A stretch of DNA of 64,000 nucleotides. Origin: Pyxicephalus adspersus. Its lineage: Eukaryota > Chordata > Amphibia > Anura > Pyxicephalidae. This document shows positions 44,036 through 55,530 of this stretch, one piece after another; position 1 is the first letter of the stretch; each line of letters opens with the position of its first letter. The stretch covers positions 156,683,259-156,747,258 of the forward strand of contig NC_092860.1 of assembly GCF_032062135.1 (NCBI RefSeq), written 5' to 3'. A program made the translations under genes and the position numbers. Under the pieces are notes generated by a model. It had not been told where the DNA came from. It searched no databases and saw nothing but the letters and a program-made list of their open reading frames with translations.

Positions 44036-45370
44036 TTCATGAAGTTCTTAAACTAATAGGAGTTGGAGGTTGTTTACATTCCATGCACTGGCATCCAATC
44101 CTTTCTTTCCTCTGAGGAACAAGAGAAGGTGGACCAGTTAAGGGAGGAAAATGATTAGTCAACCCGTCACAGGCCATGTCTGAAGAGGGGGTCCAGAGCA
44201 TGCAGAAAGAGAGGTGACATCTCCTATAGCTTACTGTGAGACTGAGCTAAGTCTGGAGGAGGAGCAGGCAGTATAGGAGAAAGTGTATGACCCAAAATGG
44301 GGTAAAGGACAGAGCATGGTGAATCAGAGAAACATAAACAGGTGATGATCCAAAAGAGGACATCAGCAGCAAAAACCTGGGAGAGGTAGCAGGGTGCCTA
44401 CAACCAACAATTGTCCCATTGTAGTGGCCACAAGTTAGTTCATGTAAATGGGCTATTCCCATCGCTCAGCAGAGGTATGTAGGAACAGCTGCACACCCAT
44501 CCCCTCTAGGTCTGGTTACATGGCATTATTATAGCGGGTAATAACCCACACAATATATTTTTCTCTCCTGTCAGAAAAAGTACACATAGAAACAATTGCT
44601 GGCATCTGTTATCAGAAGACAGAGCAGAAGACAAAACAGCTGTTTCACCCTGTCACGCCATTGTAGCTGTATCTTCCCCCCCCCCCCCCCCCCTGTATAA
44701 GTAACCACTGCTGTCTGTCTTCAGACAGCAGTGGTTCAGTCTGTTTCCCTCTAGCAATAACAAGGGGCACATATACAGAGTCAAAAGCNNNNNNNNNNNN
44801 NNNNNNNNNNNNNNNNNNNNNNNNNNNNNNNNNNNNNNNNNNNNNNNNNNNNNNNNNNNNNNNNNNNNNNNNCCCCCCCCCCACAAATTTTGACACAGCC
44901 AAATAGTTGTCATCAAAGCAGCTCCACATACAGCACACTTCCATGCTTATGCAGCATAGCCACTGGCACTGCAACTATGCCAAATAGACTAGTGGACACA
45001 TCAGCTTTCCATGATTTTGTGGCAGTGGTAGGGTGCAGCTGACCATGGACGCATGGTCCAGTAAGTATGAGCTTGTTAGTACATATCATTAGGGGGCATT
45101 GGGTGAAGGGAAACCCTTATTTAATTTGAGGTACTGTAAAGAGTTGTAGTACTTTCCTCTGACACCTTTTCCTCCTTCTTCCAAGGATATTACCTTGTCA
45201 ACCCCCACCATCTAAAAAATCCAATGCAATTTGACAGACACTGCGCATACAACATATGAAGTTAAAACTGTTAACCTATACATAGAACACTCAGAGCATA
45301 CTCTACAAGAAACAGATGCAGTCAGATCAAACATAGAGAACGTGTAGATAGATCACATGTTAACAGAAAA
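44036..45370. other. No gene seen; poly-C tract and assembly gap
   Basis: A C run at 44677-44692 and another at 44873-44881 flank an N gap (44789-44872). The two long frames crossing this region are open only because of the C run and Ns. No family features. Confidence 0.5.
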
Positions 45371-45459
45371 AAATGGAACATATAAAACCAGTGGTGTACC
45401 TATGTGATGTGATGACATGTAATACTCCTGAGAACCATCATTGGCAGATGCAGAAAGTA

Positions 45460-46075
45460 CTATACCAGCACAGCCACAGGGCATGGCAGTTGCCAGCCCC
45501 CCCCATCACATACACACAGCAACAGTTTCGAAGCCCCCTCTCCGGCACCAAGAGTTTCCAGTATCCTTAGCACAGCTATACACAGCACAGCAGTTTCCAG
45601 ACGCCCCAACACAGCTGTACAGCATAACAGTTCCCAGACTCCCCAGCAAAGTAACACAGCACAGCAGTTTCCAGGCTTCCCAGCACAGCCACACAGCACA
45701 ATTTTTCAGTTTTTTTCTCAAAGACATTACATGAAAGTGCAAATACCCTTTATTTTTTCATCTGATTTCATTGATTTGGGGTCTTTTTTGGAAGTTTGAT
45801 TTGGGGGGATCAAAGAGGTCAAATTATAGTGTTTGATTTGGCGGGTCTGACATGCTAGTGTGATCTGTGGGGGTCTGATTAATAAAATGTTATGGGCATC
45901 TGATCTGCGTTATGTGATGGGGGGCTTTTCTGTTGTATACAATGAGGGGTCCAATCTGCGTTATGAAATAGGAGCCTAATCTGCTTAATGTGATAAAGGG
46001 TGTGATCTGAGCTGTGTGATGTGGGTCTGATCTGTGTTAACTGATTGTGGGGTCTGGTCTGCATTATGTGATTTT
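45460..46075. repeat. Two diverged tandem repeats
   Basis: 45466-45700 repeats CAGCACAGCAGTTTCCAGRC with CCCCAGCACAGC spacers (unit about 40 bp). 45770-46075 repeats GGTCTGATCTGYGTTATGTG with GATGGGGG spacers (unit about 30-40 bp). Open frames here are by-products of the repeats. Confidence 0.65.
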
Positions 46076-46083
46076 AATCACTT

Positions 46084-47260
46084 TAGGGATGAGTGAGAAG
46101 GCCTCTGACAGTCTTGTGAAAATTTCCTCAAATTTCCAAAGGGTCCGCAAAATTTAGGCAAACCAATTTCGCGAATTCTATTAAAGTCAATTGGCCAACT
46201 TTAAACAATAATAGCAAAGCCCCTATACATGTTAGAACCACCAAATTTCCTAGGTAAGTGAAGGAGAACAGTGGCAACAAAAGGAAAAAAACAAAAGTTT
46301 TAAAAGACCTTGTGGTTTTCGAGAAATTGGCAGGCAAAGTGAAAACAGGCAAATAGGATTTTTGCGTGATAGTGTACAGAAGGCAGCATAAACATTACGA
46401 CATTAAGAAAGGGTGGCGCTACGTGTGAACTTAACCCAATAGCAGCAGTCTCTGCCGTCGAAACAGCAGGTGCTAACTGGCATCATGACCTGATTGACAT
46501 GTGTTAGGAATGCCACCCATAAAGTTGTGGAGGACTAGAGACAGAGCGTTGGTCAGCGAGAGCAGTAGCAGTGTGTGGCCTCTGGTCAGTTATCGCCAGG
46601 GAGACCACATTGGTAAGTGTCATGGAGAGGTGGGTGTAGTGCATCGTCAATGCCACCCAGAAGTGTGTGATACAATTTTTGTGAATGGAGTACTGACAGG
46701 TGTCAGCAGCAGCAGCAGCAGGAGGCAGTTGGCCCTGACACAGAGTGTGGACCACAGTGTTAACTGGCATCTAGAGCTGGGTATAGTCCATCGTCAGATA
46801 TTTAACTGTATCAAACGCACAGTTCAACAAAACTGACTAGCTAGTAGCTCATGTAAAAGTAAAGATGTCTGCCTAACCTATTCTACATACAAAATATCCT
46901 ATACTAAACAGTAGTACAGGATATATGCCCTAAAAAACACAGAACTATGCAGCTAACAATTAACTAAGAAGGCTCCTACACTGTCCCTGTCACACTACAC
47001 GTCTCTCGCTGGGTCCTATCCTACACAGAACACAAGATGGAGCGACTAACCCCTCCCTCCTTCCCTGTATATATATGCCTGTGCTCAGATCTCTGCTAAT
47101 TGGCTGCTGGCCCTTGCTGTGCATCCTGGGAGCAAGAGATTTGCTCCCAGCTGCGACTCCCGATGAAGTTTCCGCCATTACCTCCCCCTGTTTTTTCCCT
47201 CGTTCCTTCGGCGAGAACACCACCTCATGGCAAATCACAAATTTTGCTCGCTCATTCCTA
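46084..47260. mobile_element. 1177-bp non-autonomous hAT element
   Basis: Termini TAGGGATGAGTGAGAAGG and (complement) TAGGAATGAGCGAGCAAAAT, flanked by AATCACTT (46076-46083) and AAGCACTT (47261-47268), an 8-bp duplication with one mismatch. The left 0.7 kb matches 19326-20160, so it is a deletion derivative of the transposase-bearing element. It contains a CAG run (46703-46720). No transposase. Confidence 0.88.
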
Positions 47261-47269
47261 AAGCACTTT

Positions 47270-48396
47270 TATAACCTCTAAACATTGTGCTGTAACAAAA
47301 TTAACTGTGAGGTTCAATTGGCACTTTAAATGTGACACTTTCATACCTTCACCAGTTACACTGGGAAAGCCTTTTATACACTTCCTGTGTGCAACATTTG
47401 TAAGTTAAAGAGAGTAAAGGTAAGTAATTTTTTGTGAAAGTTCTGCCTAAAACGTAAAAAGAAAAGCAATATTTTGGAGTAACCCAATTCTTGACATCTG
47501 GGGCAACACACATAAAACACAGGGCTAAAACTTTTAGCTTGTCAGCTTGTTATCAAATATCTTCTAGAATCCAGTTTGTGATTGGTTGAGACTCAGGGGG
47601 GTCTGGGATTGGTCTAAATCAGTCTTTCCTTTTTTAACCTAATGAACCGCCTTTGACAATTTTCAGATGTCAAAGATGCCATAGAAAATATATTAAATAA
47701 GGGGTTAGTGGAAAAAAATGCCGCTTTTGTTAGGGGACAGTGGGAAAAATTCCAGAGTTTTGGTAATGGTTAAACGGCCATTCATTTTAGAGGTTGGTTA
47801 GTGCCATGGCTCTGGTAGGTAGTGGTAGCCCCAGATCAATGCAGACACTTTTAGGTTAAAGGACAATCAGCCACAGTTCAAGGAACCCCTGGTAACCTCT
47901 AATAGAACCCTGTGGTTCCCCTGAACCCAATAGCTGCTCCATAAACATATGTTGGTATACCTGCACTGCCTTCCTGCCCCTGCAGCAGCCGCCAGATCAC
48001 TCTACGGTGTCACTACCAGTCTGTACATAACCCTCACCCTGCACCCTGGATCATACTCCATTATACTGAACATTCATTGGTGTCACCCAATGCCTAGAGA
48101 TGTAAGGTCCCCCTCCTCCACCTAGGAAATTTCAGTCAAGCAGCCATCCACCGCTTTTAGCTGGCCCAGCACCAGGCCTGAACCTTCTGACTTCTAGGAG
48201 ATACCCCAAGTTTTAAATCCCCATTCAAACCAATAGTGCAGTGTATGCGGCCAAGTTACCAGAGGTCCATCTACCTTGCTGGAGCTTTACAAACCTTCCA
48301 CACCTCCACATTGCCCAGTTATTATATAACCCATCTTCAGTTATTGCTCCTCATTAGGAGATTCATAACAGGCCACAATGATCAAATCCAAGTGGG
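47270..48396. other. No gene seen; repeat-like
   Basis: 47600-47960 holds phrases typical of dispersed DNA elements (AACCTAATGAACCGCCTTTG at 47637, AAGGAACCCCTGGTAACC at 47879), not delimited. The remainder is unassigned. Confidence 0.35.
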
Positions 48397-49099
48397 TGCT
48401 ACGGCTTGCACAAAAGTGGTGTGAGCCCTATGAAGGTCCAGGTCGTCTCTAGAGCCTCTAGTGAGCAGGATATTGCGCTGCTGGTTACCGTCAGGTTGCG
48501 GTCCTTGGGCACACCAGGGTGGGCAGGAATATACACTGTACCAAATCACAAGGCAGAATATTTGCAAAGTGAGGCTGAGGTCAAAGCAGGCAGCAAGCAA
48601 GAGAGGACAGGTCACAAGCCAGGGGTCGAATCCCAGGGATCCAGGAAACAGACACCAGTGACACAGGGGCCACTGCAGACACAGGGAACACAGGATGCAA
48701 CTGGAATCAACAGGAGGCACAGGTGACACAGGAATATCCACAGACACAGAGGAACACTGGAACAGTACAAGAGAATAGGCTGGAAACAACAGACTGGACA
48801 ACAAGGGGTTAACACAGGAGTTTGACAGAGGAAAAGCTGAATTGAGCAACAAGTGTACAGGAACTAGCTCAGAGGAACTAGGGGCTCAGCACTAGTGGAG
48901 ACACATTGCACGAACGTTGCATGTTGCCCTGACCTAGCTAAATAGTCAGGAAAGTAATTAAGAGGCTATTTTCTAATTGGTCAGTGGGTTGGGGCGAAAC
49001 TGGTAAAGCTTGCTACTATAAGCGTGCCCAGAGTCAGAACTGCCCACATGCGCAGGAGAGAGACGCCTGCGCTTTAGTGAGGGAGAGGCAAGTGTGGCA
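48397..49099 (-). repeat. Gypsy LTR, 3' copy for the minus-strand element
   Basis: 703 bp, TG...CA in minus-strand reading, related to the LTR at 23320-23631. Directly at its right is TTACCCCCCCTTTT, whose complement AAAAGGGGGGG is the polypurine tract expected just upstream of a 3' LTR. This fixes the element as minus-strand. Confidence 0.75.
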
Positions 49100-49730
49100 T
49101 TACCCCCCCTTTTACGGTCTCCCCACCAGGTCTAGGTTTCATAAGGAAGTGAAGATGGAACATTTTGGCAAGAAGAGGAACAGACACATCTGGAGCTGGA
49201 ACCCACAATCTCTCCTCTGGACCAAAACCTTTCCAGTCAATCAGGTACATAAGCTTCTTGCGAGAAATTTTCTAATACAAAATTTGATGGACTTCATATT
49301 CCTGAGAAAAATTCGGTGCAGGAGTAGCCAGCAGAAAGGAACAAGAAAAACAACTCAGGAACAACGGTTTAAGCAGAGACACATGGAAGGCATTGGGCAG
49401 CTTGAGATGTGGGGGAAGACCTAACTTGTTAACTTGGGTTTATCTTGGCAGAAATGGCATAAGGACTGTGGAGCATACTTCAGAGAAGGCACCTTGCAAT
49501 AAATATTCTTTGTGGGGAACCAGACTTTATCCCCAGGTTGGAAAAGAGGTCCCTTACAGCGACGCCAATCAGCTCCAGAGTCGATGAAGGCCTTAAGGCC
49601 ATGTGCGGACTTATTGTAGTGAAGCTGAATGACTTTTGGAAGGAGGCTGAGTGGAGGGGAAAGAAGAGCGACCTAGCATGCCCCCCTTAGAGCATACTAG
49701 GCACGGCAGTTTCCTGGCTTCTGTAGACAT
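49100..49730 (-). mobile_element. Internally deleted Ty3/Gypsy chromovirus, minus strand
   Basis: From the right: a decayed zinc knuckle (LCIYCRLKGRFIKLC, His changed to Arg) near 49765-49720, a protease remnant (LKAFIDSGAD, 49595-49565), then without RT or integrase core the integrase C-terminus (GPLFQPGDKVWFPTKNIYCK, VPSLKYAPQ) and a chromodomain (LMYLIDWKGFGPEERLWVPA) at 49290-49170. About 3 kb of pol is missing. Then the polypurine tract and LTR. Confidence 0.8.
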
Positions 49731-50639
49731 AGTTTAATGAAGCGTCCTTTCAGTCGGCAATAGATGCAAAGACTTTTAGAAAAATGATTCAATAATTTAT
49801 TTCAACATCTTTAAAACCTTAATAAAACATCAAGAGATGAACATGATATGCAGTAGATAAAACCATTTGCTCCTCTAATACAAAGTTCTTTTCTAATTTA
49901 CTCAGTTGCATAGGGCTCACGCCAACATTTGGCTGCATTTGTTCCCATAAGCAAAGTATACAAATCCGCATAGCCTTCGCTTTTGTCATAGAGAGCCGCC
50001 AAATGGTTAGTCGCCATCATTACCAAATTCCCCCTTTTATGTGCTTGCACTAATTCCTGTATGTGGGTAGGTCCTTAATCTCTTGCTGTCTAGCTTTCTT
50101 TAGTCTGGTGACTTGTTTAATGAAATAGCCCCCAACTACCACCTTTTGAGCCCCTCAAACCATCAGGTATCTGTGGAGCTGTTAAAAGAAAAACTAATTT
50201 ATTGCTACATAACTTTCCAAATTCACCACCAGTTCCCCCTGCATAGTCACTGGGTGAAACATGTTAGCAGTCATTCATTTACTTGTCATATGGTCAAGTG
50301 TGATCTGATAAATGCAGAAAAATCTCCCACATAACAATATGAGCACATAAACAGAGTTAGTTATTCAAGTTTTGCATACTAGCTGCACTTTCACAGTAGT
50401 TGCACTGTCCACCATGCACACTATCCAATACAAGACAATAGTTCTTCATTGACCACTAACGTGAATGAAATCAGCGCTTTGGTCATCACCAAGGTAAGAG
50501 GAGCATTTGTTTCATGCTAAAATCTAAAAATCTTAAAAGAAAAGGTCTATTTGCCGCTGTAATATTCCAAGTCTTTCTTTCTAACAGGAATGTATTATAG
50601 ACAAATGATCAAGAGAAATAGATCAGGAAATAAACTTAC
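49731..50639. other. Intron-like flank of V2R pseudogene exon 3; no exon seen
   Basis: Exons 4 to 6 of the minus-strand V2R would be expected below 50640, but none of their signatures (cysteine-rich block, [14 protein letters not shown]) is visible here or further left down to the intact gene. Confidence 0.5.
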
Positions 50640-51425
50640 CTTATGCCTTAGTCCATACTTTCCTAAATTCATTTTCGGTAATTTCATGTCATTCAAAGCA
50701 TGAGCCAATACATATTCAGCATTGTAGGTGAAATAAAACTTTGGGTTATTTTTGTTAATAAACTGACTTGTAAGTGATTTTGTCCCAGTGCAGGTGGTGT
50801 TAACAACATCACCTAATAATTGAAATAAATATTTTTCAGTTGGGTTTGAAGAAAATCAATGAAACTGTTGGATGCAAATATCTTCCATCAGTGGGTCAGG
50901 TAAATGTTTGACCGGATGGATTTTGTGTATAAATTCATCTAATCCGGGAATGTAGCGGGGAACGTAATAAGGGATTATGCTGCAGTTACACGCTTCTCCT
51001 AGGCTGAGGTCTGGATATCTAATGACATTCCATGATTCATTGAGGATTAATGTGATATTTTCTCTGAGAGTTTTTGATTCCTTAAAAAACAACAAATATT
51101 CAGTTAAAAAATTGCCGCAAACTACAATGACTTCAGTGGTTGATCCCTCGATCATCGTCATTCTCTGTCTGTTGATATGCACATTATTGGTCAAGTAGAT
51201 GACAAATTCTATACAGATTCCATGTCTGGCCATCTCTTCTCTCAGCTCCCGCAGCTCTGTTTCTCAGGTGCCATCACTTGATGTGATGATTCCAACCTAA
51301 TTCCAGCTGAAAATTTGAAGGATCTTTATACCCAACTCATACCAAGCCTGACTACTTGGGACAGTTCGGTAAAAGTTTGGAAACCGTCTGTCACTCAGGA
51401 GAGAGTCGGAAACTCGATGGCTGAC
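50640..51425 (-). pseudogene. V2R pseudogene, exon 3 (minus strand)
   Basis: 786 bp bounded by CCTCAG| (acceptor at 51426-51427) and AAG|GTAAGT (donor at 50638). Translation on the minus strand begins VSHRVSDSLLSDRRFPNFYR and runs colinear with exon 3 of the intact gene, including [20 protein letters not shown] and [11 protein letters not shown]. Three in-frame stops are seen: Trp to TAG in NWVGII near 51297, TGA in the SDGT region near 51270, and Cys to TGA near 50860. Splice signals survive, so decay is moderate. Exons 4-6 were not found below 50640. Confidence 0.88.
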
Positions 51426-52261
51426 CTGAGGAAACACAACATGAAAGTAATTGTTTTTGTTATGTGTCTATCTTCGGTGAGGTCTTTAAAGAGAAGGTAT
51501 ATAGAGATAGAATTTTTGAGGCTAGGCATTTTTGGGGATTTCAGGGCCCAGAGTGTCCTGGAAAGAATGGATGTGCCAGGTACACCATCCCACTACCAGT
51601 CCAGGCATTAGGTATTGCTGGGCAGCATGGGGCTGATGCGGAAAAGGAGCGTGTCTTTGACTCTAGGAAGAGTTGCAGCCTGAGGCCAGGTGTGATTCAG
51701 CCAGAAATATTGTGTGAAGCCTGTGAGCTGGAAGAATCACTTTGATCCCCTGCAAGGGAAAACTCCCTATGTGTCTGATTTTTGTTGATATTTTTTTGTA
51801 AATAAAAGTGGACAGTGAACCCTGAAATTAAATGGGAGCCGCAATACCTCTTTGCAGTGAGTGAGTTGAAGCTAAGCTCGTATTAGTATTAAAAATGTTA
51901 TATATGAGTTATATGTATTTTTCCATCAAATTTGCTTCAATAAACTAAACTGAACCACAGAGTCGAGAGTGCTGTCTACTACAGAGAAAGCGCTGTCATA
52001 CCCAGGATTAGTGGGTAGAACATCCCAATCTGAGACTCCTATTACTCTGTTGGATCATCACCAGAATTAAACAGTTCACATCCTTTAATCTATGGGGAGA
52101 AATGCCATAATGAACAAAGAAACTCAGCACTATGAGGAATGAGATGAAAGAAAACCAAGCTTTGCTGGAGAATACACCGGACATGGCTTGGAGCCTGCGA
52201 TTTTCTGTAACCTTTTTATTGTAATAATTGGTAAATAATATTATTTTTGTTGTGTTTTCAG
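51426..52261. other. Intron remnant of the V2R pseudogene, no exon 2
   Basis: Expected position of exon 2 and its introns, but the [14 protein letters not shown] block is absent on either strand. 51500-51760 is GC-richer and may be an unrelated insertion. Confidence 0.45.
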
Positions 52262-53085
52262 TCTGGGAAAGTTCAGGCAGTGCTAGACTCAGTGAGGAAT
52301 GGTGGGTTCTAGGTGAACCCAGAGAAGTGCGCCATTGGAATGAGGAGGTCCATGGCATGCATTGTGGAATGAGGGCTTAAAGTAAAACCCAGATTAACAA
52401 AGTGGAGCCGATACTAAACTGGCAGTGCCTTCCTACAAGAAAACAAGTGCGAGCATTCCTGGGGACAGTGGTGTATTATAGAGGATTTGTACCTAACCTT
52501 GCTTCCCTTGCAGCCCCTCTGACTGATCTTACCAAAGGTCAGAATTCAGTAATAATAAAGTGGAATCCAAAGGATCGGAGGGCATTTCCAGAGCGTAAGT
52601 CAACACCGGCATCATGTCTTAGTAGCTCCTGATTTTTCAAAGGAATTCAGAGTTCAATTGGATTCCTCTTAAGTGGGAGTTGAAGATATCAGGAAATCAA
52701 TGGAGAGAAGCATCCGGTGTTATTTCTTAGCCGGAAGAATAAAAGAAGAATGTAGTAGTGGCCCGGAGTGCTTAGCTATCAAGTGGGCCTTGGATACTAC
52801 CTGCTGGGCAGAAAGTTCAGGTTGGTGTTAGAGTATGCCCCTTTAATATGGATGCAGCAGTAAAAAAATGGCACAGTGACCCAATGGTTCTTGACATTAC
52901 AAGAATTTAAATTTGTGGTGATACATAGAACTGGGAGGATGCATCAAAATGCTGATGCTCTTCCTCTTTTAGAGTTGTCTCCAGAACCAGATGAAAGAGC
53001 TCAGAGTTCTGCTTCGAGATGGACTAGCTCAGGTCCGAGTTGGAATCAATGCTGTTTAGAACTATCTGAACTATGCTGAGGAATG
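52262..53085 (+). mobile_element. Ty3/Gypsy pol fragment inside the V2R pseudogene
   Basis: Plus-strand RT end and RNase H: VQAVLDSVRNGGF, VNPEKCAIGM, then ILNWQCLPTRKQVRAFLGTV, GFVPNLASLAAPLTDLTKGQ, then decayed RNase H with CLAIKWALDT, and WFLTLQEFKFVVIHRTGRMH followed by QNADAL. Stops and frameshifts throughout. Opposite in orientation to the V2R relic. Confidence 0.82.
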
Positions 53086-53385
53086 TTAAGGGCTCCAAAA
53101 CATTTTAGGAATGGGAGGAGTGGGTCTGAAAATAGCACCACCTGCCAGGGATTAAGGAATAAGACATTACTTTTTTATAACATTTTCTCAGTAACATTAA
53201 ACATTGTTCCATCTTTTCCAGATATCACCTTTCCACAATTCTATCTTCGCAGTCCTCCTTATCACCACTCTACCAATCCTTTCTAATACTGCAAGCAGTG
53301 GGCAGTTACATTTCAATGATACATTTTTAAAGTCAGGTTCATCATAATCAGGCATGAAATTGGCCCATGTCTACTAATCCACCAT
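53086..53385. other. No gene seen
   Basis: AT-rich sequence between the Gypsy fragment and a minisatellite; nothing recognised. Confidence 0.3.
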
Positions 53386-53940
53386 TATACCCCCCGCACT
53401 TGTCTCCTGGACATACAACCTGCTGTCATATCCACCACACCCCTTCCCCCACATTATGTCCTCATCATATCCTCTGCACTTCTCTCCAACAAAAAAACTA
53501 TCCATCATCATACCTTCCACATTCTTCTACTATACATAGTGCCCTCCATCACATACTCCTTACTCCTGTCCTATACGTACCATACCAAAACATTCACTGT
53601 CATACCCCCCACACTCCTCTCCTGTACATACTGCCCACTGTCATACCCCCACACTCCTCTCCTGTACATACCATGCACTGATATACCCCCCACACCCCTC
53701 TCCTGTACATACTGCCCACTGCCCCCCACACTCCTCTCCTGTACATACTGCCCCCTATCATACTCCCAACACTACTCTACTGTTCATTCTGCCAATGTAA
53801 CACCTTCCATACTCCTGTACATACTGCCCACCATTGTACCCCCCACACTCCTCTCCTGTATATAATGCCAAAATCATACCTTCCTTTCTCCTGTACATAC
53901 TTCCCACTGTTGTACCCTCCACTCCCCTCTCTTCCAAGCC
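53386..53940 (+). repeat. Minisatellite, unit about 38-42 bp
   Basis: Repeats ACACTCCTCTCCTGTACATA then CTGCCCACTGTCATACCCCC with length variation. It creates long open frames in several phases with no amino-acid family features. Lies just 3' of V2R pseudogene exon 1. Confidence 0.8.
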
Positions 53941-54091
53941 TCACACACCTCCTATTACGAGAACATACACACTCCATGCAGACAAGGCCCTGTTAGTGAG
54001 GAATTCAGTGCTTCACCTCGTAATTTATTTACTTACAAGTCACTTCTAAACATTGGAATACCTCTAAAAATAAGGAAATATCCAAATACCT

Positions 54092-54326
54092 ACAGTGAAC
54101 ACAAATACTGGAAACCATATCCCTTTATATTTTGGATATTAGTGTGTACAGAAAGGAGCCCTCCGATGATGACATCTCCTCTCTGGTAATACTCATATTC
54201 AAACACAGACCGCTGGGGAGGGAGGAAACATGAATCCAAATTCAGATGTGTGAATGGGGGGAGAGATTGTCCTTGTGATATGGACACAAACCCCGGGAGG
54301 ACAATGAAGATCAGAAATCCCTCCAT
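54092..54326 (-). pseudogene. V2R pseudogene, exon 1 (minus strand)
   Basis: Starts at ATG 54326 with signal peptide MEGFLIFIVLPGFVSISQGQ and has the signature [20 protein letters not shown]. It is open to a TAG at about 54092, where the intact gene has CRKK and the donor; here the donor region reads CTGTAGGTATTT, so the splice site is degraded or shifted. It is the same gene as the exon 3 relic at 50640-51425 by strand, order and similarity, but no exon 2 lies between; a Gypsy fragment (52262-53085) does. Confidence 0.82.
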
Positions 54327-54383
54327 GACAATCACTGACAGCGGTGTGTTTCCTCTGCACTGGACGGGGATCATCTCCAGACA

Positions 54384-54391
54384 TTTATATA
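54384..54391 (-). promoter_or_regulatory. Relic TATA box of the minus-strand V2R pseudogene
   Basis: TATATAAA on the minus strand, 58-65 bp before the ATG at 54326. The surrounding leader (54316-54422) is over 90 per cent like that of the intact gene; the chief difference is a 7-bp CTCTGTC present only in the intact gene just before its ATG. Confidence 0.5.
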
Positions 54392-54429
54392 CAATATCTG
54401 AGATTAATTTAGACTGGAGAAGAAATGTG

Positions 54430-55092
54430 ACATCATTCTCAACATCCAGAACAAACTCTTTATTACCTTAATAATAGTGTATAGGAATGTTTGAGTCTAA
54501 AAGTTTAACCAGTTTTTCCATGAAAATGCTGAAAGATATCTCAGTGAATGGTAAATCTTTGAATTAAGGTTCATTGATTGGGCAGCCAACAGTGACACCA
54601 AATGATGCCAACATGTACATTGTACTACACGTTCTTAGTTAAAGATATCTAAGCTGGAACATACCAGCGGCACGAATATATACTTTATAATTCAATTTAA
54701 AGGTTCTTGTGGAAATATAGCGATCTAGAAACAAACATGGACGTCTCATTAAGCAACTGCCACTGAAACAAGAAACAAATGGCGGACTTCGTGTTACTCC
54801 ACTTGCACGGTTGTAGTTTTTTGGAAAGTAAGAAAGAAGAGAAGCTAGGGTTTTATGCGGCAAAGGGTTTCTTTATAGTATACAAATCAAGGTAAAATAC
54901 ATGTATTGAACTTTAGATCAAGCAAATAATTCATTTGGTCTCTCCTGCATAAGAAGAACGGGGAGATTACCAATTGGCTAGACAGTGAATTCCGTTTTAA
55001 AATTAAAACATCCCTCAACGCCTTCTTCAGAGGATTTAGTGACGATGAACGTTTTTCAAAGGTTGGAATAGTTGGAGTCATTAAAAATTGGG
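54430..55092. other. No gene seen
   Basis: Upstream of the minus-strand V2R relic. Unassigned sequence; short open frames without motifs. Confidence 0.3.
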
Positions 55093-55530
55093 TTATCACT
55101 GGGGTAAGTATATTGGAATACACAAGGCTGTCTATGTTGTGAGTTGTGTGTCGGACTTTACAGCACCTGCTAGAGTGAAATAGTTCTATGCAGAGTCCGA
55201 CACAGGACTATGCAGCACCTCCCCCGACACAGGACACTGCACCACCTCCCCCGACACACGACTATGCAGCACCTCCCCCGACACACGACTTTGCAGCACC
55301 TCCCCCGACACAGGACACTGCAGCACCTCCCCCGACACACGACTATGCAGCACCTCCCCCGACACACGACTTTGCAGCACCTCCCCCGACACACGACTTT
55401 GCAGCACCTCCCCCGACACAGGACACTGCAGCACCTCCTAATGCCGAACTCTGCATAGAACTAAACTGTTTTGCTCTAAAGAGTCAGCATTGTGTATTCT
55501 AATATACTTACCTCAGTGGTATGCGAACTC
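55093..55530. repeat. Fold-back element enclosing a 27-bp minisatellite
   Basis: Outer inverted arms 55096-55130 and 55482-55518 (GGTAAGTATATTGGAATACA against its complement), inner arms 55177-55201 and 55440-55470 (TAGTTCTATGCAGAGTCCG). Between them are about nine 27-bp units CAGCACCTCCCCCGACACAS with GGACACTG or CGACTATG endings. As 27 is divisible by 3, all frames stay open (THDYAAPPP in one), which explains the four overlapping ORFs. Confidence 0.8.

Noticed and set aside
44645..44974. Minus-strand ORFs of 87-109 codons
   Set aside because: Open only because they cross a C homopolymer and an N gap; no family features.
45460..45742. Cysteine-rich minus-strand ORFs (LCCAVLLCWGVWE-like)
   Set aside because: Translation of a 40-bp degenerate tandem repeat; not a cysteine-rich peptide gene.
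53367..53865. Two overlapping 100-codon ORFs rich in P, H, S and T
   Set aside because: Produced by the CTCCTCTCCTGTACATA minisatellite.
55170..55502. Four overlapping repeat-rich ORFs (for example APPPTHDY) as a proline-rich protein gene
   Set aside because: They come from a 27-bp tandem repeat whose length keeps every frame open; no start context, splice signals or flanking coding sequence.
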